A stretch of DNA of 64,000 nucleotides from Uliginosibacterium flavum (GTDB lineage: Bacteria; Pseudomonadota; Gammaproteobacteria; Burkholderiales; Rhodocyclaceae), in the NCBI RefSeq assembly GCF_040566545.1, contig NZ_JBEWZI010000007.1:62001-126000 (forward strand), given 5' to 3'. The position numbers and the translations under genes were made by a program. Positions 25,054 through 32,679 of this stretch are shown here, one piece after another. Each line of letters opens with the position of its first letter. Position 1 is the stretch's first letter. Under the pieces are notes generated by a model, which made no database searches, was not told where the DNA came from, and saw only the letters and a list, made by a program, of their open reading frames with translations.

Positions 25054-25998
25054 TCAAGCAGTTACCGGCAACAGGAAATCGCTGGCTATCCGGTCGCCAA
25101 TGTCATTGATGCGGGTAATGAAGCGCGTCAGGTAAGTATGCAAACCGGCTTCGAGCACATCTTCGATCCGCCCGTATTGCAAGCTGGCAGACAGCTCACC
25201 CGCTCGACGCCGGGTCTCGCTGGAGCGCTGGTTGGCGACTTCTTCGAGGAAGCTGGCGACTTCGGCGGTGCAATGCGCCAGCGAGCGCGGCATGTCACCG
25301 CGCAGGATGAGCAGCTCGGCAACGCGCGAGGGCGTGATCTGGTCGCGATACACCTTGCGATAAATCTCGAAGGCGGACACCGAATGCAGCAGCGCGCTCC
25401 ATTGGTAGTACTCGCTGGCATCGTCGCGGCGCGGTGCTTCGGCGATGAAGTTGTATTTCACGTCGAGGATGCGCGCGGTATTGTCAGCGCGTTCGATGAA
25501 GGTGCCGAGGCGCAGGAAGCAGTTGGCTTCGTCACGCATCATGGTGGCAAAGCTGACGCCACGCGACTGGTGCGAACGCAACTTGACCCACTCGAAGAAG
25601 GCGTCGAGATCATCAGCGCCCATTTTCTCAATCTGGTATTCGCGCAGCTTGAGCCAGGTGGTGTTGATGGTTTCCCACAACTCGGCGGTAAGCGTGCCGC
25701 GCACGGCATGGGCGTTTTCGCGCGCCGAACGCAGGCAGGAGTAGATGCTGCCAGGATTGCTGCGATCCAGCGCCATAAAGTGCACGACATCATCCGGAAT
25801 GACTTTGTCGTGAGTGGCGTGATAGCCCTCAAGCAGGCCAATGGAATCCAGCGTTTCGCGCCACAGACGCTCAACTTCACGCTCGCTCTGCGGCAGCAGC
25901 AGCATGCGATTGTTCACGTCGAGAATACGCGCGAGGTTTTCAGCGCGCTCGATATAGCGGGCCATCCAGTACAGGTGATCGGCGGTGCGTGACAACAT
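25054..25998 (-). CDS. alpha-E domain protein
   Basis: This 314-residue all-helical protein belongs to the alpha-E (former DUF403) family. The opening LSRTADHLYWMARYIERAENLARILDVN is the family hallmark, with FIERADNTARILDVKYN repeated in the middle. It equals the C-terminal part of the fused protein at 19588-22056. AAGGAA precedes the ATG. It starts 13 bases after the ATP-grasp gene, so the two form one operon. The biochemical role is unknown; the family travels with circularly permuted ATP-grasp and transglutaminase genes. Confidence 0.93.
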   Translation of the reverse strand: MLSRTADHLYWMARYIERAENLARILDVNNRMLLLPQSEREVERLWRETLDSIGLLEGYHATHDKVIPDDVVHFMALDRSNPGSIYSCLRSARENAHAVRGTLTAELWETINTTWLKLREYQIEKMGADDLDAFFEWVKLRSHQSRGVSFATMMRDEANCFLRLGTFIERADNTARILDVKYNFIAEAPRRDDASEYYQWSALLHSVSAFEIYRKVYRDQITPSRVAELLILRGDMPRSLAHCTAEVASFLEEVANQRSSETRRRAGELSASLQYGRIEDVLEAGLHTYLTRFITRINDIGDRIASDFLLPVTA

Positions 25999-26011
25999 GC
26001 TTGTTCCTTCC

Positions 26012-27463
26012 TTAATCTTCCATTACCCAGGTGTCTTTCGTGCCCCCGCCTTGCGAGGAGTTCACCACCAGCGAGCCTTCTTTCAAGGCCACACGGGTGA
26101 GGCCGCCGGGCACGAAACGCACTTCGTTGCCCGAAAGCACGAAGGGGCGCAGATCGATGTGGCGTGGCGCGATGCCGGCGTCCACAAAAGTCGGACAGGT
26201 CGACAGGGAAAGTGTGGGTTGGGCGATATATTTCTCGGGTGAAGCAAGGATGCGTTTGCGGAAATCTTCGATCTCGGCCTTGGTCGAAGCCGGGCCGACA
26301 AGCATGCCGTAGCCACCCGCGCCGTGAACCTCCTTGACCACCAGCTCGGCCAGATGGTCCAGCGTGTAGGCCAGATCGTCGGGCTTGCGCAACATGTAGG
26401 TGGGCACGTTGTTGAGCAGCGGCTCTTCCCCCAGATAGAAACGCACCATCTCGCCCACATACGGGTAAATCGATTTGTCATCAGCCACGCCGGTGCCGAT
26501 AGCGTTTGACAGGGTGACATTGCCCGCTCGGTAGGCCGAGAGCAGGCCCGGCACGCCGAGCATGGAGTCCGGCCGGAAAGCAAGCGGGTCCAGGTAGTCA
26601 TCATCGATGCGGCGGTAGATCACGTCCACGCGCTGCGGGCCTTGCGTGGTGCGCATGAAAACCTGCTCGTCGCTCACAAACAGATCCGGCCCTTCAACCA
26701 GCTCCACGCCCATCTGCTGCGCAAGAAAGGCATGCTCGAAATAGGCGCTGTTGAAGCTGCCGGGGGTGAGCACGACCACGGTCGGATCGAGCACCCCCTT
26801 GGGGGCGACTGCACGCAAGGTATCTAGCAGGAGGTCGGGATAGTGTTCGACCGGGGCAACGCGATTTTTCGAGAACAGCTCGGGAAAGAGCCGCATCATC
26901 ATCTTGCGGTTCTCGATCATGTAGCTCACACCCGAGGGCACGCGCAGGTTGTCTTCGAGCACGTAATACTCGCCGGCGCCGGCGCGCACGATATCCACAC
27001 CGGCAATCGCCGCATAGATATCCTTGGGCACGTCCACGCCCTGCATCTCAGGGCGATATTGCGCATTGTTCAGCACCTGCTCAGCCGGAATGCGCCCGGC
27101 CTTGAGGATCTCCTGCCCATGATAGATATCGTGCAGAAATGCGTTCAACGCCTTTACGCGCTGGCGCAAACCCGCAGCCATCGTCACCCATTCCTGTGCG
27201 GGAATGATGCGCGGAATGACATCAAAAGGGATCAGGCGCTCGGCACCGGCCTCGTCACCATATACGGCAAAGGTAATGCCGGAGCGATGAAACAGCGCAT
27301 CAGCCTCTTGACGCTTGCGCGTAATGCGCTCGGCAGGCATGCCATCGAACCAGCCGACATAGCCCTCGTAATGCGGGCGCACCTCACCGGTAGCATTACT
27401 CATTTCATCAAAGAAACGGGCGTTGGCCGATTTGCTGGAAATTTGTTTTTGAATCTGAGCCAC
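26012..27463 (-). CDS. circularly permuted ATP-grasp protein
   Basis: This 483-residue stand-alone circularly permuted ATP-grasp enzyme is the split counterpart of residues 1-490 of the fusion at 19588. Family features: HYEGYVGWFDGM, GITFAVYGDEAGAERLIPFDVIPRIIP, VLEDNLRVPSGVSYMIENR, VVLTPGSFNSAYFEHAFLAQQMG, and the C-terminal NSSQGGGTKDTWV. It is expected to form an amide bond at the cost of ATP; substrates are unknown. It begins with GTG, six bases after AGGAG. It is the first gene of the leftward second cassette and has its own sigma-54/NtrC-type control region. Confidence 0.93.
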   Translation of the reverse strand: MAQIQKQISSKSANARFFDEMSNATGEVRPHYEGYVGWFDGMPAERITRKRQEADALFHRSGITFAVYGDEAGAERLIPFDVIPRIIPAQEWVTMAAGLRQRVKALNAFLHDIYHGQEILKAGRIPAEQVLNNAQYRPEMQGVDVPKDIYAAIAGVDIVRAGAGEYYVLEDNLRVPSGVSYMIENRKMMMRLFPELFSKNRVAPVEHYPDLLLDTLRAVAPKGVLDPTVVVLTPGSFNSAYFEHAFLAQQMGVELVEGPDLFVSDEQVFMRTTQGPQRVDVIYRRIDDDYLDPLAFRPDSMLGVPGLLSAYRAGNVTLSNAIGTGVADDKSIYPYVGEMVRFYLGEEPLLNNVPTYMLRKPDDLAYTLDHLAELVVKEVHGAGGYGMLVGPASTKAEIEDFRKRILASPEKYIAQPTLSLSTCPTFVDAGIAPRHIDLRPFVLSGNEVRFVPGGLTRVALKEGSLVVNSSQGGGTKDTWVMED

Positions 27464-27505
27464 TGTTTTCTCCTGATGGAGCTGTTTTATCGGCTTAACC
27501 CCTGA

Positions 27506-27521
27506 TGCGAGAAGCGTGCCA
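27506..27521 (-). promoter_or_regulatory. sigma-54 promoter of the second ATP-grasp cassette
   Basis: Read on the minus strand, TGGCACG-CTTC-TCGCA matches TGGCACG-N4-TTGCW at 11 of 12 positions, with GG and GC exactly ten bases apart. Transcription would start near 27495, about 32 bases before the GTG. Confidence 0.7.
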
Positions 27522-27563
27522 TGTGCGCAGCACCATCATTCAGACAGGCCTCTGCAAGAAAGT

Positions 27564-27608
27564 GGCCCAGATTGGTGCGCGTCAAAATGCCCAAGGCCAA
27601 ACTGGTGC
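27564..27608 (-). promoter_or_regulatory. two NtrC-type enhancer sites
   Basis: Sites at 27564-27578 (GGCCCA-GAT-TGGTGC as read on the plus strand, 10 of 12 to the NtrC dyad) and 27594-27608 (AGGCCA-AAC-TGGTGC, 9 of 12). They are centred about 76 and 106 bases before the predicted start, close to the spacing seen at the first cassette. A further GCACCA half-site is at 27530-27535. Confidence 0.55.
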
Positions 27609-27702
27609 ATCACTCTGCAGCAACAGTGCCAAGTTTGCGCAAACCACTTTTCAGGGTGATGACTGCCCGGCTTGACAAGCCATGGCTGGGGCGAACAGCT
27701 GA

Positions 27703-28044
27703 TCAGGGGCGAACATCAAGAGGAGCCTTCCGCACAGAGCCGAAAAGCCGCCAGCCCAGCCTTGCATATTCAAAACTCAGCAAAGGAAGAACAATGAAAA
27801 CAAGCGGATTCAGCGCCCAAGCCGCAGAACAATCGCCATGCAGGGCTTGGAGGACGGCGCGCGTGATGCCGCAACCCCAGCATTCAAGGCCCGTCAGCAA
27901 ACTGATCAGGCAGGGTGGCAACACGGAAAGGAGGAATACGGGAGCCACGAGGGCCGCGACTCCCAGTACGCTGATGCCCGCAAAAATCAGGGCATCCAGC
28001 CGCTTATTTCTTGAGAGGCAAACCCTTGGCATCCTTGAGGCCAC
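27703..28044 (-). CDS. DUF2752 membrane protein
   Basis: This protein of about 113 residues has two to three transmembrane segments and the DUF2752 signature: PPCLISLLTGLECWGCGITRA, an amphipathic turn, and ALNPLVFIVLPLL. DUF2752 proteins are small uncharacterised inner-membrane proteins with conserved Cys-P-x-CG-type residues. The frame starts with GTG at 28044, inside the preceding TM2 gene (41-base overlap); an ATG at 28032 also overlaps. The overlap implies translational coupling with the TM2 protein. Confidence 0.8.
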   Translation of the reverse strand: MASRMPRVCLSRNKRLDALIFAGISVLGVAALVAPVFLLSVLPPCLISLLTGLECWGCGITRAVLQALHGDCSAAWALNPLVFIVLPLLSFEYARLGWRLFGSVRKAPLDVRP

Positions 28045-28315
28045 CAGTGAGAATCATGATGAAGTCGATCAAAGCCCAGATACCGCAACCGCCGAGGGTC
28101 AGCAATTGCGCAATGCCAATGCCGGTATGCCCGGTATAAAATCGATGCACGCCAAAGCCACCCAGGAAAAAACACAGCAGCATGGTGGTCAGCCACTCCT
28201 TGTCAGAGACCGGTCCAGCCTGAGTCGAGCCGGCGGGCGTCACCGGCACACCACATTTGACGCAGACAACAGCCTTTTCATTCACTTCAGCCCCACACGC
28301 AGGACAAAATGCCAT
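28004..28315 (-). CDS. TM2-domain protein with zinc ribbon
   Basis: This is a 103-residue inner-membrane protein. Residues 1-25 form a zinc ribbon (CPACGAEV ... CVKCGVPV); residues 38-95 are a TM2 domain with two helices joined by the typical GGFGVHRFYTGHTGIGIAQLL turn and GGCGIWALIDFIMIL. The function of the family is unknown. Upstream of the DUF2752 gene and overlapping it. The 28316-28759 spacer upstream holds its promoter region, a terminator (28687-28713) and no other gene that I can see. Confidence 0.9.
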   Translation of the reverse strand: MAFCPACGAEVNEKAVVCVKCGVPVTPAGSTQAGPVSDKEWLTTMLLCFFLGGFGVHRFYTGHTGIGIAQLLTLGGCGIWALIDFIMILTGGLKDAKGLPLKK

Positions 28316-28686
28316 AGCGATACCCTTTTTTGGTGTTTTATGAACTCGGTCCGCAGATCAGGCCTTTGCACCGAAGCGTTCATCCTAACAACACGTACTG
28401 TGGCAAAGCAAGATCAGGGACATCTGGGCACTTTTGTATCGCAGTGATCAAATATCTGCTCAAAAGGCTGACCAAACGGCTTCGTGCGCTTCAAGTATCT
28501 CGATGATTCGGAGTAGCCAGGAACATCAGCGGGGAAAGCCCCCTTTTCGCCCTACGCACTTCGCTAGCGCCAAGGAGGATGCACATCAACCCCGGTCTTG
28601 TCGCGCTGGTCGAATAAGCTATTCAGTACAAACGATGATTTTGTGGCGTGCATGCTACTCAAGCAACCAGCATCTGGAAAACTGAG

Positions 28687-28713
28687 GGCGCCCATCCCGC
28701 GGGGGTGGGCGCC
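28687..28713 (-). terminator. GC-rich terminator hairpin after the lipoprotein gene
   Basis: Stem GGCGCCCATCCC / GGGTGGGCGCC with a four-base loop, about 47 bases beyond the stop of the leftward lipoprotein gene and followed on that strand by CTCAGTTTTCC. The T-run is short. Confidence 0.6.
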
Positions 28714-28759
28714 AAACCTCCGCACGCGTCAACTCGCAGACGCGTGAGAGGAGTGTCAA

Positions 28760-29191
28760 TCAAGGCTTGGCCGCGACCCAGTCACTCGTCAAACCCTTGG
28801 CACAACCGTCGGCCTTCTTTTGGGCTGCTTCGACGTCTTTTTTCGAAGCGTCTTTTTTCAGAGCAGGAACCGTGCAGGAGTACAACCCCTGACCTTTATA
28901 AGCCCACTGACTCATGCCGTCCGGGCGCTCAAATATCGCGTAATCGCCAACGGCCTTGTCGTCCGGCTTCGCAAAAAGCGGCTGGTAAAATTTCAGGCAA
29001 TCACGAACGCAAGCACTCTTGCCAACAACATCCTTCTTGAAGACATAGAGCGCATTGCCCTCCGTACTAACCAGCGTACTGCCTTTTGCCATGGCGGGCA
29101 GGCTGGCTGCGGGCGCAGACGGAGCAGTGCTGCAAGCTGCCAGCAAAACAAGCGCCAAAGATGATGCAGCAAAGCCGATCTGATGCTTCAT
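28760..29191 (-). CDS. COG4315-type lipoprotein
   Basis: This 143-residue protein has a lipoprotein signal (lipobox LLAAC, Cys20) and the predicted-lipoprotein repeat fold of COG4315 (PF03640): LVSTEGNALYVFKKDVVGKSACVRDCLKFYQPLFA, then GDYAIFERPDGMSQWAYKGQGLYSC. The W-x-Y-K-G-x-x-L-Y pattern is the family signature. The C-terminus adds a lysine-rich helix (KKDASKKDVEAAQKKADGC). Likely anchored in a membrane facing the periplasm; function unknown. Strong ribosome site AGGAGG. Confidence 0.9.
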   Translation of the reverse strand: MKHQIGFAASSLALVLLAACSTAPSAPAASLPAMAKGSTLVSTEGNALYVFKKDVVGKSACVRDCLKFYQPLFAKPDDKAVGDYAIFERPDGMSQWAYKGQGLYSCTVPALKKDASKKDVEAAQKKADGCAKGLTSDWVAAKP

Positions 29192-29533
29192 GGTCTTCCT
29201 CCTATGATATTTAAGTTATGTACGGACACGAAACAAGCGGCCGTCGCGCATTATTTCCCCTTCTGGACAATTCGTAGATGGTGTTTTTTTAACACATCAC
29301 CAGTGAAATGAATCTCTGCGCGATGCCCTGACGCACGCGCGCAGCGAAGCAGCGAAGACGCTCCAAAGTATTCAATTTAGATTATGGCGATTCTTGTTTT
29401 CAGGATGAAGTCCTGACCGAGATCCGAAACAGCGCGAGTCGGCACGGAGAAGAACGCTCTTCGCGACTCACCCCATGAAGACCAGCCGCCTAGTGATCAG
29501 GATTTTCCTGAAGGGGCCTTTTTCGCAGAAACG
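29192..29533. other. 342-base spacer with two hairpins, no gene
   Basis: I see no coding frame. There is a nested inverted repeat at 29436-29469 (GAGTCG ... GAAGA-ACGC-TCTTC ... CGACTC) and a short CAGGA-TTT-TCCTG stem near 29500-29512, about 22 bases beyond the otsB stop, which could help end otsB transcription but has no T-run. The part next to 29191 must hold the lipoprotein promoter; no clear boxes are visible. Confidence 0.5.
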
Positions 29534-30325
29534 CTAAGGCCCTGCAAACAGCTTCCTGACATCCGGCCTCTGCAAGGACTCCAGCCCACTCAGCAAGCGC
29601 TGCAGAAACAGAAACATCTCATTTTGATGGGAAAGATGAAAGCGTGCCCGATGCCCGGCGGCGGGCTCTACTCGCACCGTCAGCCAGTCCTGCGGGGCTT
29701 TTTCAAACACCACATCGTCGGTCAGATCATCCCCTGCAAAAATGACGCTATCGCAACCCGACAGGATGAGCAGATGGCAGATGGCCCGGTATTTGTCGGG
29801 CGCATCGGGGGGCAATAGATTAAGCACACATTTACCTCCAATCAGCCGCGGGGCGGGGCTCAAACTGCTGGCGATCTTTTCAATCAGCGCCAGTGCATCG
29901 TCCCGTTCCCGTGCCAGCCGATAATGAAGGGACAGGGAATAGCCCTTGTCTTCCAGACGGACTCCGGCAGCGGAAAATTCTTGGGCGAACGGCTCCAGTG
30001 CGGCCTTCCACTGAGCGACTTGATCGTGAGCCAGATCGGGATGTACATCCGGCAAACCTTCTGCACCATGGTTGCCAATCAGGTAGTGCGGAACGAAGCC
30101 CAAGCGATCAATCACATCTGCCTTTGCGCGTCCACTGACAATAGCCACAGGCAGGCGGTTGCAAAGCTTTTTCAGGATGCGGGAAATGGCCAATGGCGCA
30201 CGTGCATTTTCGGGCTGTGGCACGATGGGGGCAAGCGTGCCATCAAAGTCCAACGCAAGCAGCGGGCGCTGCGCCAGAATTCTGGCAATGGCCTTGTCAC
30301 CATCCGGAGAAAACAGGTGAGGCAT
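29534..30325 (-). CDS. otsB: trehalose-6-phosphate phosphatase
   Basis: OtsB removes the phosphate of trehalose-6-phosphate to give trehalose. The protein has 263 residues of HAD-fold: motif I DFDGTLAPI near residue 27, VSGRAKADV motif II region, GNHGAEG, and motif IV GDDLTDD near 207. The preferred start is the ATG at 30325, nine bases after GGGAGG at the end of otsA; a GTG at 30331 overlapping the otsA stop is also possible. It is translationally coupled to the membrane-anchored otsA upstream. Confidence 0.94.
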   Translation of the reverse strand: MPHLFSPDGDKAIARILAQRPLLALDFDGTLAPIVPQPENARAPLAISRILKKLCNRLPVAIVSGRAKADVIDRLGFVPHYLIGNHGAEGLPDVHPDLAHDQVAQWKAALEPFAQEFSAAGVRLEDKGYSLSLHYRLARERDDALALIEKIASSLSPAPRLIGGKCVLNLLPPDAPDKYRAICHLLILSGCDSVIFAGDDLTDDVVFEKAPQDWLTVRVEPAAGHRARFHLSHQNEMFLFLQRLLSGLESLQRPDVRKLFAGP

Positions 30326-30327
30326 CG

Positions 30328-32559
30328 TCACCGCCCTCCCTGCCGGGAAACAATGCGCGCACTGATGCGCTCGCTGCGTCGCAAGCGGGCGGCATCCAGC
30401 AACATATTGGCCGCCCAGCGATAGACATTGTCTTCCATGACCACCGCGCGGAGACTGCGCATCCGGTCAGCCTGCTCGTCGCGACTCATGGTCAGGCCCT
30501 GATAGAGGGCGTCTGCGGTACTTTCGACATCGTAGGGATTGACGATCAGAGCGGTATGCAATTCACGCGCGGCACCAGTGAACTCGCTGAGCACCAGAGT
30601 GCCGGCCAGGTCATCGCGCGCGGCGACAAATTCCTTGGCGACCAGATTCATGCCATCGTGCAAACTCGTCACAACGCAACAGTCCGCTGCACGATAGTGG
30701 CTGGTCACCGCATCGCTATCCTGATGCTCGGCAATCAGACGAACAGGCTGCCAGTTGGCGTCGCCGTGGCGCGCATTGATGCGCTCGGCCAGACGGGTCA
30801 CCTGTTCAGCGAAGAGCTGATACTCGTCCAGCGCAGAGCGGGTAGGCGCAGCGAATTGCACAAAACTGAAACGATGACGCAACTCGCGATGCTTCTCCAG
30901 CATCCGGTCCACCGCGTTAAACCGCTCGACAATCCCCTTGGTATAGTCAAAACGATCGACACCGAGCGCGATCAGATGATCCTCTTTGACGCCAAGCTGC
31001 GCCCGCAACTTGCTGCGGCACTCTGTCACAGACGGCCAGAGTCCGACCTCTTCAGGCGCAGGCCAGTGAATCGAAATCGGGTAGCTATTGACCTGAGTAT
31101 GATCACCATCGAAAGTGATCATTGACTCCTCCAGGCGAATCCGCGCCTCGAGAAAACGATCGGTCGACTCCATGAAATTGCGGCAATGCAAGCGGGTATG
31201 AAAGCCCAGGATGGAGCTGCCGAGCAGGCCGCGCAGAATTTCTTCATGCCACGGACAAACGCCAAAGGACTCCGGATTAGGCCATGGAATGTGCCAGAAT
31301 GTAATGATTGTGGCATTTGGAAGGCGTTCGCGCAGCAGCGCTGGCAGCAGCGCAAAGTGATAATCCTGAATCAGCACAATAGGATCGTCGGTAAGAGCCT
31401 CCTGCACCACCGCATCGGCGAAACGCTGGTTGATGGTCTTGTAATGTTCCCAATCGGTCAGGCGGAACACGGGACGCACATGCGCGAGATGGCACAAGGG
31501 CCACATGCCTTCATTGGCAAATCCGTAGTAATACCCTTGCTCCTCCTCCTTGCTCATCCAGACCCGGCGCAAGGTGTAACAGGGGTTGTCGGGCGGCACG
31601 CTGACGTGATCCTGTCCGTCTACGGTGGCGCGATCTGCATCCCCGCCACCGTGGGCGATCCAGGTGCCGGAACAGGCGCGCATGACCGGTTCGATCGCAG
31701 TAACCAGACCACTGGCGGGACGTTGCACGCGCACGCTGTCGCCGCTCTGGAGATGTATATAGGGCTCTCGATTGGAGACGACGATGACTTGCTCACCACG
31801 CATGTCTGTGGCCACGACCTGACGCAGACGCTCCGGTGTCCAGGCTTCCGCATGCAGGCGCGAGCGATGCTCATCTTCCAGTTCGCGCAACATCAGCCGC
31901 AGATCCGTGGCAACTCCCTGCAATTCGGGCGGAGCCTGAAATGGGCTAAGCAGATTCTCACCACGCAGCAGGGCTCGCGTGCCCTCGACCCAACCGCGCA
32001 GACTTAGATGTGCCGCCAGGATGGTGCTGAGGGCGATAGCTGCGCCCAGTGCCATGAACAGGATCACTAGATACTGACGCGTCGCGTCACTGCGTCGCTG
32101 CATGTAACTGGCGTCATGCAAAATAACTACCTGAGACCCTGAAAAACTCGCAATATTCAAAGGACGCACGGCAACGTGAACTTCGCCCTGTGGCAGAGTG
32201 CTCAAGGGCGCTTTCTCATTGGCGATCACCTGCGCCTGCAAACAGCCTAGCTGTAAAGGAAAGGCATGTGTGCGTACCTGCATATCCCCGGCGGGGCTGC
32301 AAATGGCGAGCGCCATCAGACGTTCATCAGCAATGATTTTTTCTAGCGCTGCGACGACGGCGTCGGTTTGCTGGATGTCTGCTACCCCGTCGATTGCCGT
32401 AGCCATTGCCTCCGCAACAAGTTTTGCGCGGATATCAAGATCCCGCACGAACCAGCGCTGGGTCAGGTTGTCGACCAGGGGCACGGTGATATAGGCTGCA
32501 CCTAAAAGCAGCACACACAGCGGAACAAGGAAGCGCAATTGAAGGCGTATGGATTTCAT
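30328..32559 (-). CDS. otsA: trehalose-6-phosphate synthase with membrane-anchored sensor-like N-terminus
   Basis: The C-terminal part (about residues 262-735 of 743) is a GT20 glycosyltransferase joining UDP-glucose and glucose-6-phosphate: SNREPYIH, QDYHFALLPALLRERLPNA, WHIPWPNPE, GVDRFDYTKGI, LHDGMNLVAKEFVA, SEFTGAARELHTALIVNPYD. E. coli OtsA is only about 470 residues. The extra N-terminus has a helix (9-28), a periplasmic segment of about 135 residues, a second helix (about 167-190) and a HAMP-like linker, the layout of a receptor input module. Start at 32559 (MKSIRLQL). GH15 lies divergent, otsB is coupled downstream. Confidence 0.93.
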   Translation of the reverse strand: MKSIRLQLRFLVPLCVLLLGAAYITVPLVDNLTQRWFVRDLDIRAKLVAEAMATAIDGVADIQQTDAVVAALEKIIADERLMALAICSPAGDMQVRTHAFPLQLGCLQAQVIANEKAPLSTLPQGEVHVAVRPLNIASFSGSQVVILHDASYMQRRSDATRQYLVILFMALGAAIALSTILAAHLSLRGWVEGTRALLRGENLLSPFQAPPELQGVATDLRLMLRELEDEHRSRLHAEAWTPERLRQVVATDMRGEQVIVVSNREPYIHLQSGDSVRVQRPASGLVTAIEPVMRACSGTWIAHGGGDADRATVDGQDHVSVPPDNPCYTLRRVWMSKEEEQGYYYGFANEGMWPLCHLAHVRPVFRLTDWEHYKTINQRFADAVVQEALTDDPIVLIQDYHFALLPALLRERLPNATIITFWHIPWPNPESFGVCPWHEEILRGLLGSSILGFHTRLHCRNFMESTDRFLEARIRLEESMITFDGDHTQVNSYPISIHWPAPEEVGLWPSVTECRSKLRAQLGVKEDHLIALGVDRFDYTKGIVERFNAVDRMLEKHRELRHRFSFVQFAAPTRSALDEYQLFAEQVTRLAERINARHGDANWQPVRLIAEHQDSDAVTSHYRAADCCVVTSLHDGMNLVAKEFVAARDDLAGTLVLSEFTGAARELHTALIVNPYDVESTADALYQGLTMSRDEQADRMRSLRAVVMEDNVYRWAANMLLDAARLRRSERISARIVSRQGGR

Positions 32560-32679
32560 GCTTGCGGAACCTTTTTGTGGTCGGCAGGCCTGACAGAATG
32601 GCACAGCCGCTTGGCTGTGTGAAGCAAAAGGTCTTGATCACCACCCCTCCAGACGCAGCCCCTAGCCAAGGAACAGACA

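Noticed and set aside
28434..28685. 83-codon frame upstream of the TM2 gene
   Set aside because: No ribosome site, low-information composition, and it ends at the terminator of the opposite-strand lipoprotein gene.
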